DNA of 6,333 bases, taken from assembly GCA_900754515.1 (NCBI GenBank), contig CAAEDD010000011.1, positions 1 through 6,333 on the forward strand. The letters run 5' to 3'. This stretch comes from an uncultured Oscillospiraceae bacterium (GTDB taxonomy: Bacteria; Bacillota; Clostridia; Oscillospirales; Oscillospiraceae). This document shows positions 1 through 5,320 of the stretch, piece by piece. A model generated the notes under the pieces. That model was not told the origin of the DNA. It saw only the letters and a list, made by a program, of their open reading frames with translations, and did no database searches. Made by a program: the position numbers and the translations under genes. Position 1 is the stretch's first letter. Every line of letters starts with the position of its first letter.

Positions 1-513
1 GGTCCTGCGCGCCTCAGCCTGGGCTTTCTCCAGTTTCTCCCCACGGCGGCCGTTGTTGATGATCCCGTCGATCATGCCGTAGTCAACCTCCAGGGTCATT
101 TCCGCCGTTCGCAGCTGACTTCCTGGCTCCACGGGAACGGACACGATTTGTCCGTTGATGCTGGCGAACAGCTCTGGCCGCTTGAATTGTTCGGTGTACT
201 TCTGGATCATGTCCGGGGGATTAGGGGTCTCGTAGATGATATATTCCATATCCACGATTTTGTCCTTGCTGTCCCGGAGGCAGTTACAGACTATGTACCC
301 GGCCTGCTCCAGCTCCTTCAGGGCTAATCCGATGCTGTCCGTTCTTTCCTTGCAGATTTTCGCCAGACCCCTGGTGGTGTAGTTCCAGTCCTCCGGCTAA
401 GACAGCATCATGGAGAGCAGCCCTTTTAATTTCAGCGACAGCCCCGCACTGCGCAGATGATGGTTAGACATTACCGTGTAGTCGCGGGTTTTCTCAATGC
501 GAAATACCGCCAT
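1..513 (-). pseudogene. ICE winged-helix initiator-like (DUF6017-type) gene, broken and cut by the window edge
   Basis: The start ATG at 513 follows a strong Shine-Dalgarno. The first residues (MAVFRIEKTRDYTVMSNHHL) match the N-terminus of a helix-turn-helix protein common in Clostridia ICEs, often annotated as replication-initiator-like or DUF6017. The expected LSLPEDW stretch is interrupted: codon 39 is TAG (397-399) where the family has Leu. The frame then stays open to base 1 and continues with family-like text (PEDWNYTTRGLAKIC, then LKELEQAGYIV), which is the winged-helix fold. After about base 225 the protein no longer looks like this family: RPELFASINGQIVSV and AEMTLEVDYGMIDGIINN resemble the tail of another ICE protein (possibly DUF4316; from memory, uncertain). 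I infer a decayed or chimeric gene; only a 38-aa product is expected unless the amber codon is read through. The family is thought to act in ICE replication or control, which is not shown here. Confidence 0.75.
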
Positions 514-738
514 GATCTCACCTCCATTCGGCGGTTTGGAAAAGTATTTGTTTTCGGGGAAAAGGTAGCCTCTATTCCACCCGGATACCCTGGAGGGGAA
601 ACCTATGGGTGGTGGCTTTTCGGCTAATTGTGGGAGAAAAAATATGAGATTTTCCACTCCTTTTATCGATTTTGAGGCAGGAGGGATCATTGTTATACAG
701 CTTTTAAATAGACCCTGCTCCAAGAGATGTGTTTAACT
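514..738. other. Non-coding leader of the initiator-like gene
   Basis: About 225 bases precede the initiator-like gene. One minus-strand frame is open through it, but its translation is not family-like and has no convincing start signal, so I treat it as untranslated leader. The base composition changes across this stretch from GC-rich backbone to the AT-rich island. I see no strong minus-strand promoter; a TATAAC box sits near 690-695 without a well-spaced -35 box. Confidence 0.5.
518..525 (-). promoter_or_regulatory. Shine-Dalgarno of the broken initiator-like gene
   Basis: GGAGGTGA lies four bases upstream of the ATG at 513. It fixes the start there and not at the in-frame ATG at 723, whose extra residues do not resemble the family. 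An intact ribosome binding site on an interrupted gene suggests recent inactivation. Confidence 0.75.
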
Positions 739-771
739 AAAAAATGCTATGGGCTTTTACACCTATAGCAT
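739..771 (-). terminator. Leftward rho-independent terminator
   Basis: Read on the minus strand, a 10-bp stem (762-771 with 744-753, one G-U pair) encloses an 8-nt loop and is followed by six T residues (744-739). This is a good intrinsic terminator for leftward transcription. There is no leftward gene immediately upstream of it: the next sequence is the promoter and coding region of a rightward gene. It may be left over from a displaced gene, or it may insulate the initiator-like gene from antisense transcription. Confidence 0.6.
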
Positions 772-794
772 CTATAAAAACAGTCTTCACTTTG

Positions 795-823
795 TTGATA
801 TGGAACAAAATAAGTGGTATAAT
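795..823 (+). promoter_or_regulatory. Sigma-A type promoter of the 795-aa cargo gene
   Basis: TTGATA (795-800) and TATAAT (818-823) are separated by exactly 17 bp, and TG at 815-816 makes an extended -10 element. This is close to the housekeeping consensus in Bacillota, so the downstream gene is probably transcribed constitutively from its own promoter with a leader of roughly 50 nt. I see no operator-like inverted repeat over the promoter itself. Confidence 0.8.
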
Positions 824-863
824 TTTAAAAATTAGATTTCGATAATATTCAAAAAATATATTT

Positions 864-870
864 GAAGGAG
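864..870 (+). promoter_or_regulatory. Shine-Dalgarno of the cargo gene
   Basis: GAAGGAG lies eight bases before the ATG at 879 and supports that start. The translation begins directly with the OB-like domain, so no N-terminal extension is needed. Confidence 0.8.
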
Positions 871-878
871 CGTATACT

Positions 879-3266
879 ATGCGCGGTACAATTGTAGAAT
901 TAATTCTATTTGATCAAAGCAGGAACAAACATGGCTTTATTAAAGGCAAGGACGGAAACAAATACTATTTTAACGAATCTTATATATCATCAAAAGTGCC
1001 AATAGAATCTTTTTTTGTAGGAGATGAAGTTTCTTTTTTAACAAAAAGTTCTCCTAGTACCTACGACATTGCGATGCACATACGTTTGGAAAAGAAAACT
1101 TCAGAATCTACCCTAACTGTCAAATATGATAATTCCGGAATATCTTCTAGACTAGATTTAAACCGAGCCAAAGAACAGCTTAAAGCTAATTCTGGCGAAT
1201 TTGAGATAATAGAAAAACTCTCTCAAGTATTGCGAATTACTCGCATCGGCTATCACTATATGGATCAAGCAAGCAGATATGAGTTTTGTTTAGTAGGAGC
1301 AACCGAGCTCTTCCAACAATTTATTAGGGAAAGTGGGGAGTTTATAGTTATTTTTTCTCATTTTGACAGTGAAGATTGGCAACAAAAAACATTAAAAGTT
1401 GAAAGAGAAATCCGCAAACGAAATGATATATCTGATCGGCATCCTTTAATTAATTTTTATATTTTGATTAGTAATGCAAAAGAATTACGAGCCAAAGTCG
1501 ACACTGTAAAAGGTGAACCAAAGGCCGCAGTGATTCCGTTTTCTTTTGAAGAATTATTAAGCTGTGATACAAAAGATAAATTACTCGAATGTATGCTTAA
1601 CAGATTTGGAGAATATTATTTTGAAAATAATATGTTGGGAGAAAATGAAGCAATTGATGATGACAACTTGCTTTTTGGTGACCGCGGAAAAATAGCAGAT
1701 TCTATTGTCGCAAGATGCCATGATGGGAGTAACTCTGGTATCTTTGGATTGCGACGTAGTGGCAAAACTTCTGTGCTTAACGCTGTTCTAAGGAGGCTTC
1801 AGCGCGAGCAAATTCACTATATAAAAATTGAATCTAGAACTTACGAAACATTTTCATCGTGGAAAACTGTTTTGTTTGAGATAGCTTGTCAAGTACGTGC
1901 AGAGATGCTGGGTATAGAACGCCAAGATAACGAATCATTAAATGACTTTTATGCCAGGCTGAACCTCATAAGTACAGAAGATGACTACGAAAAAAGAGGC
2001 GTGGCAAATTTTATTGACGATATAAATTGCTACAAAGGATCGGATTTACTGGTTATAGCGATAGATGAAATAGAGCTTATTACCTACAATACAGCCACAT
2101 CTCAGATGTGGAAAAAATTAGATTCTTACAAGGGATTTTGGTCTGCTTTGAGAGGGTGTAATTGCCCATTAATTGTATGTGGAGTAAATTCGACTATCAA
2201 TGAAACTAGTAATATTACGTTTAATGGGGAGCAGTGTGATAATCCAATGTATGGAAGGATTGTTAACTGCACGGAAAGCGAAAAAACATATTTACCATCG
2301 TTTACTGATGAACAAACAAAGCAAATGATTAATACTCTTGGAATGTATAGCAATATAGCTTTTACATATGTTTATCATCAAATAAACAGCGCTTTCGGTG
2401 GACAACCGTGGGCAATTCGACAGTTTTGCTCTTACATTTATAATTCTATTAAAAGCCAAAGGAATCCTACACACATATACGAAGTAAGCAAAGCAACCTG
2501 CAACACTCTACTTGAAATATTTAAAAATTCCGCATCAGGGGTATCTTTGTGTGAAACAATCTTACAGCATCTTCGCATATATCAGTCAGAGTATGCTATG
2601 CTAAAAAAGATTGCTCTTAATCCAGGAAAATATAATATGTTTTTAGGTGAGGATGCAATCTTAATAGAACATCTACAAAAATATGGTTTAATAGAGCATG
2701 ATACTGGAACTGGCTTTGTTACATTTAACATCTCCATTATTCAAGATTATATTTGTAGCACAGAGTCTAAGCAGCCTGAAGATATGGATAATAATGAGCG
2801 CAGAAGATATGTTCAAGATCATGTAGCCGAATGCGAGAAAAAACTGAAACGTTTTTTTGTTAATTATTATACATATGCTAAGTCACCCGAAATTGGTCGA
2901 ATGCTCTTCTTCAATGCTAAAGGAAAATGCATACTTAAACCACATAAAGGTGTAGATGCCTCTTCTTGTTGCTTTACAGACTTTTTTGACCATCTAAAGT
3001 TTGATTTCTATTTTTCTACGTTGAAACAGCTGATTAGTAATAATTGGGAAGATTTAGGCCCGCAATTCGAGGCACAAGGAATATCTAAGGAAAAGTTTGT
3101 ATGTTGTATGGAAGATCTAAATGCTGGTAGAACTGATGCCGACCACTACGATCCAGAAAATACACTCGATTGCCCTGACGAATGGGAAATTGATGAGTAC
3201 ACGCTTAATGCTTTTATAACGGCGTATGCGACAATGAAAAAGTTCTTTAAAAGTATAAATCTGTAG
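879..3266 (+). CDS. Putative antiphage-type STAND/AAA ATPase with OB-like N-terminus and HEPN-like C-terminus
   Basis: This is a 795-aa single-gene cargo. Residues 1-72 resemble a cold-shock/OB fold: a GTIVEL strand, HGFIKGKDGNKYYFNES resembling RNP1/RNP2, then FFVGDEVSF. Residues 95-235 form an alpha/beta region I cannot assign. FGDR (266-269) leads into a P-loop, GIFGLRRSGKTS (287-298, K296). Walker B is LLVIAIDEIE (D396-E397), a sensor-1-like strand LIVCGVNS ends near N437, and GGQPW (507-511) is typical of STAND/AAA ATPases. Residues about 555-625 look like a winged helix. Residues about 640-795 look like an Swt1/DUF4145-type HEPN domain: LKQLISNNWEDLGPQF, then LNAGRTDADH with R751 and H756 forming R-x4-H. 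Family knowledge: HEPN proteins with this motif are often metal-independent RNases, and STAND ATPases act as switches in defence proteins. I infer an abortive-infection effector. No signal peptide or membrane segment is seen. It is AT-rich, unlike its neighbours, which points to horizontal gain. Confidence 0.9.
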   Translation: MRGTIVELILFDQSRNKHGFIKGKDGNKYYFNESYISSKVPIESFFVGDEVSFLTKSSPSTYDIAMHIRLEKKTSESTLTVKYDNSGISSRLDLNRAKEQLKANSGEFEIIEKLSQVLRITRIGYHYMDQASRYEFCLVGATELFQQFIRESGEFIVIFSHFDSEDWQQKTLKVEREIRKRNDISDRHPLINFYILISNAKELRAKVDTVKGEPKAAVIPFSFEELLSCDTKDKLLECMLNRFGEYYFENNMLGENEAIDDDNLLFGDRGKIADSIVARCHDGSNSGIFGLRRSGKTSVLNAVLRRLQREQIHYIKIESRTYETFSSWKTVLFEIACQVRAEMLGIERQDNESLNDFYARLNLISTEDDYEKRGVANFIDDINCYKGSDLLVIAIDEIELITYNTATSQMWKKLDSYKGFWSALRGCNCPLIVCGVNSTINETSNITFNGEQCDNPMYGRIVNCTESEKTYLPSFTDEQTKQMINTLGMYSNIAFTYVYHQINSAFGGQPWAIRQFCSYIYNSIKSQRNPTHIYEVSKATCNTLLEIFKNSASGVSLCETILQHLRIYQSEYAMLKKIALNPGKYNMFLGEDAILIEHLQKYGLIEHDTGTGFVTFNISIIQDYICSTESKQPEDMDNNERRRYVQDHVAECEKKLKRFFVNYYTYAKSPEIGRMLFFNAKGKCILKPHKGVDASSCCFTDFFDHLKFDFYFSTLKQLISNNWEDLGPQFEAQGISKEKFVCCMEDLNAGRTDADHYDPENTLDCPDEWEIDEYTLNAFITAYATMKKFFKSINL

Positions 3267-3326
3267 TGTTTTATTGTATGCCCACTATCTTATAGTATTC
3301 AATTTGATACTGCACAAATAAACGCT

Positions 3327-3361
3327 GGAACCGCCGCAAGTTAACAGACTGCGGCGGTTCC
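3327..3361. terminator. Shared hairpin between convergent genes
   Basis: A perfect 12-bp GC-rich stem (3327-3338 with 3350-3361) has an 11-nt loop. It lies between the convergent stops at 3266 (plus) and 3368 (minus), only six bases from the excisionase stop. The flanks are T-rich but not uninterrupted: ATATTCTTATT on the plus side, and GTTTATTTG a few bases beyond the stem on the minus side. It probably terminates both transcripts, the excisionase one most clearly. It also marks the change from AT-rich cargo back to the backbone. Confidence 0.7.
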
Positions 3362-3367
3362 ATATTC

Positions 3368-3586
3368 TTATTCCGGTTCATCATCCAGCCCCTCCGTCTT
3401 CAGCCAGTCCTCAAAGGACTTTCTGGAAATGCGGATTATATTGCCGATACGGATTGTCTTGAACAATCCGGAGTTCGCGAGCTTATAGGCTGTAGCGCGG
3501 CCGATACCGAGAATGGCTGCGATGTCATTCACAGTGTATGTTCTGCTTTGGGGCGTTCCTTTTTCTTTGGGTGTGTTGGTGCTCAT
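3368..3586 (-). CDS. Excisionase-family (Xis-like) helix-turn-helix DNA-binding protein
   Basis: This is a 72-aa protein. Residues about 16-66 form the MerR-like winged helix of the 'excisionase family DNA-binding domain' (HTH_17). The features are YTVNDIAAILGIGRATAYKL (helix-turn-helix), then GLFKTIRIGNIIRISRKSFEDWL (beta wing and last helix). The family binds DNA near attachment sites and directs the tyrosine integrase towards excision of an ICE; some members are transcription regulators instead. GGGAGGA (3594-3600) precedes the ATG at 3586, and a hairpin follows the stop. In Tn916-like elements an integrase gene normally lies just downstream; here that place is taken by the cargo gene, so the integrase is elsewhere or lost. 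Repeats directly upstream are candidate binding sites. The DNA-binding family is clear; the excision role is inferred from context. Confidence 0.88.
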   Translation of the reverse strand: MSTNTPKEKGTPQSRTYTVNDIAAILGIGRATAYKLANSGLFKTIRIGNIIRISRKSFEDWLKTEGLDDEPE

Positions 3587-3597
3587 AGGATTATCCT

Positions 3598-3676
3598 CCC
3601 TCTGTGCTAATAGTATTTTGAAATGGCCCCTGGAAGCCCTCTGTCACAAGGGGGTTCTGCTAATACCTTGCTAATA
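3598..3676. repeat. Short direct repeats upstream of the excisionase gene
   Basis: TGCTAATA occurs three times (3605-3612, 3658-3665, 3669-3676), the last two 11 bp apart, about one helical turn. CCCTCTGT occurs twice (3598-3605, 3637-3644), the first copy running directly into a TGCTAATA. Such clustering next to an excisionase gene suits protein-binding sites, for example for the excisionase, the N-terminal domain of an integrase, or a repressor. That role is inferred; the repeats themselves are seen directly. Confidence 0.55.
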
Positions 3677-3864
3677 CGACATTTGAAAAGCCGTTGTAAG
3701 GCAGCATACTTCAGGGGAGTCTTTGCAAATTGACCTGCCTCCGGGCAGCACAATTTACGAAGAAACAACACGGGAAAATATGATACGAACCATTTACGAA
3801 ATGGCACGCCATTCTCTCCCAGAAAGAAGGCCCATTCCTGCCGCCATTTCTTGCTCCGGCTCAT
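3607..3864 (-). CDS. Small conserved ICE protein, N-terminus family-like, C-terminus degenerate
   Basis: The open frame from ATG 3864 encodes 85 aa. Its first 19 residues (MSRSKKWRQEWAFFLGENG) match a short basic protein of unknown function that I recall from Clostridia ICEs, usually about 55-65 aa with a Cys-containing second half and a CKQSFRA-like stretch. Here that second half is absent: after the Gly near base 3808 the translation becomes unrelated (PFRKWFVSYFPVLF and onward) and runs into the repeat-rich region before the excisionase gene. I infer a 3' truncation or replacement, with the remaining frame open by chance. A purine-rich GGGAGAGGGG lies upstream of ATG 3864. An in-frame ATG at 3903 would add 13 residues but is not family-like. 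No function can be given. Confidence 0.45.
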   Translation of the reverse strand: MSRSKKWRQEWAFFLGENGVPFRKWFVSYFPVLFLRKLCCPEAGQFAKTPLKYAALQRLFKCRISKVLAEPPCDRGLPGAISKYY

Positions 3865-3997
3865 ATTGCCCCTCTCCCTTATTTTACTGAACATAATCGA
3901 CATTTCATTCTGCGCCTATTTGTTTTGACTTATCGTGTTATCCTTTGGCAAAACATTCCTTTATTCTGTCTGCCAAGAGCCTATGTAGATTTTAATC
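3865..3997. other. Short intergenic region downstream of the lysozyme-like gene
   Basis: This stretch of about 130 bases between the lysozyme-like stop and the small ORF is relatively AT-rich. It has a weak inverted repeat (TTGGCA at 3945-3950 with TGCCAA at 3971-3976, 20-nt loop) that lacks a T-tract on either strand, so I do not call a terminator. No clear promoter was found, so the genes to its left may be read from the methyltransferase-lysozyme transcript. Confidence 0.4.
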
Positions 3998-5320
3998 CTA
4001 TACCTCTTCCCCCGCCTCATAGTATCTCAGCACATGTTGGACATACTGTGGGTCGCCGTAGCTGGTCCAGCCCATTTGCTGGGCCATCATTTCTGAGAAT
4101 GCCAGAGCTGTAAAGGCCGAGTGACCGCCGTTATTCATGGCATAGGAGATGTACCCAGGGCCAAAATTATAGGCCTGAAGGGCTATGTAAAGTCTCTCCT
4201 CATCTTCTACGCCCTGCACTCCTGCCTGTCTCAGCACATCGGCAAAAGCCTGAACACCAACTTCTATGGAATACTCCGGGTCGCTTATACCGCCCGGAGT
4301 ATTGGGATATTTAGTATTAAAGCTGCTCTCCGAAGCCTGCATAGGGTCATTTCCCTGCCCACCGCTCTCCTGCATCATCACCGCCATTATGAGTCCGCTG
4401 TACTCCGGTATGCCCTGCTCCATGGCATAAGCCTGTATGAGTCCGGCATAGGCCTTTACTTCGTCGCTCACCGGGGCTTTCTCCAGATCCACGCTTCCTC
4501 CGAACATGGCTCCCGCCACGGCAAAGATAAGCAGCAGCGGCAGCAGCAGAGCCAGGGCCGCCCCGCCGCCCAGAGCCATGGTCTTCCCTGCACTGCCTGC
4601 GGTGTGCAGCGCAGCTCTCTTCAGTCTCTCCAGGCTCAAGGTCTTCCGGCTCTGTCCGGCCACGGTCTGCTTTACCGCCCTCCTCTGGGCAAGCCTGCGC
4701 CCCTGTGTCTTGACAGTTTCACTCTTGTTTGCTGCTCCCTGCCTGGGCACAGACCGCTCTTCCCTTTGGATTCCCCAGCTCGTTTCTGGGTAAGTCTTGA
4801 TTCGTCTCCGTACAGCTGCCTCATATCTGCCTTGCCGGTCTGTATATGTCTCTGCCCTGTTTTCCCGTTCAAAGATGCGCCTCTGTTTCTGTATTTGCCC
4901 GGCCGTATACTCCTCCACGGCTTTTTCCCGCAGAAGCTCTTTTGCCCTAGGATGAGCAGCTTCCCCCATGGTAATGTGTCTCACGGTGAAACACATTTCC
5001 GGGACGTCTTCGGCCACTGCTGCCGATGCTCCCCTGCTTTCAAAATGCGTCTCACGGTGAGACACATTTTCTCTGTACTTTCTTTTGGCATATTTCAAAG
5101 CCTTCTCCGTATACCCCAGGCTTGAGATGGCCATGTCCTCAGTCCGGTCTACGGCTGCTTCCCTCTCACCCGGTTCAGAGGCACCCCGGTCTTTATTATC
5201 CTCAGCATAGTCAAGCCCCGGCACAGCAGTTCTGTGCCGGGGCCGTTCTCTTATTTCTCTCGTTCTCTCCCGGATAAAGGCATATCTGGCCTTTTCCTTT
5301 ATGAATCTCTTCTTATCCAT
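3998..5320 (-). CDS. Membrane-anchored lysozyme-like (CwlT/VirB1-type) conjugation protein
   Basis: This 440-aa protein has a long, highly charged Arg/Lys/Glu-rich N-terminal segment (1 to about 245). One hydrophobic span follows (about 249-272, ALALLLPLLLIFAVAGAMF), then an outside domain (about 285-435) of the Lysozyme_like family found in ICE proteins such as CwlT. The domain shows IPEYSGLIMAVMMQESGG, NDPMQASES, DPEYSIEVGVQAFADVL and LQAYNFGPGYISYA. E318 in QESGG is the likely catalytic acid. By family knowledge it cleaves the glycan backbone of peptidoglycan so that the type IV secretion channel can cross the wall. Relatives often carry a second peptidase domain (NlpC/P60, CHAP or M23) after the lysozyme domain; none is present here, as the protein ends just after VLRYYEAGEEV. 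The start at 5320 overlaps the methyltransferase stop by 8 nt and has GGGAGG upstream, indicating translational coupling. Two parS-like palindromes lie within residues 84-116. Confidence 0.88.
   Translation of the reverse strand: MDKKRFIKEKARYAFIRERTREIRERPRHRTAVPGLDYAEDNKDRGASEPGEREAAVDRTEDMAISSLGYTEKALKYAKRKYRENVSHRETHFESRGASAAVAEDVPEMCFTVRHITMGEAAHPRAKELLREKAVEEYTAGQIQKQRRIFERENRAETYTDRQGRYEAAVRRRIKTYPETSWGIQREERSVPRQGAANKSETVKTQGRRLAQRRAVKQTVAGQSRKTLSLERLKRAALHTAGSAGKTMALGGGAALALLLPLLLIFAVAGAMFGGSVDLEKAPVSDEVKAYAGLIQAYAMEQGIPEYSGLIMAVMMQESGGQGNDPMQASESSFNTKYPNTPGGISDPEYSIEVGVQAFADVLRQAGVQGVEDEERLYIALQAYNFGPGYISYAMNNGGHSAFTALAFSEMMAQQMGWTSYGDPQYVQHVLRYYEAGEEV
4973..4997. promoter_or_regulatory. 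parS-like palindrome, copy 1
   Basis: A 25-bp palindrome centred on base 4985 has 12-bp arms with one mismatch (4980/4990). Its core is TCACGGTGA, flanked by TGTGT and ACACA. It resembles the ParB (Spo0J) site TGTTTCACGTGAAACA of Bacillota but has one extra central base. It lies inside the lysozyme-like gene and is translated there as MCFTVRHI. Binding by an ICE-encoded ParB-like protein is inferred. Confidence 0.6.
5042..5070. promoter_or_regulatory. parS-like palindrome, copy 2
   Basis: A 29-bp palindrome centred on base 5056 has 14-bp arms with one mismatch (5048/5064) and shares the core and flanks of copy 1, 71 bp away. It is translated as NVSHRETHF, close to the NVSRET peptide that results where a parS site lies in frame in Bacillota genes. 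Because 71 is not a multiple of three, the two copies are read in different frames, which points to selection on the DNA. Confidence 0.62.

Noticed and set aside
514..723. Upstream extension of the initiator-like gene to an ATG at 723
   Set aside because: The extra 70 residues do not resemble the family, and the strong Shine-Dalgarno sits directly before the ATG at 513.
2126..2474. Minus-strand frames inside the cargo gene
   Set aside because: They are antisense to the conserved ATPase region, with no start signals and no family resemblance.
3945..3976. Possible terminator after the lysozyme-like gene
   Set aside because: The stem is only six base pairs with a 20-nt loop and has no T-tract on either strand.
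3925..4113. 62-aa plus-strand open frame
   Set aside because: It overlaps the 3' end of the lysozyme-like gene, has no good ribosome binding site and has no recognisable content.
4973..5070. The repeated palindromes as a CRISPR array or REP-type mobile repeat
   Set aside because: There are only two copies, inside a coding sequence and 71 bp apart; the parS-like core is a better explanation.
4121..5125. Long plus-strand open frame (334 aa)
   Set aside because: It lies antisense to the lysozyme-like gene, which has clear domains and a ribosome binding site. Its translation is low-complexity Leu/Ser/His/Pro text with no family resemblance.
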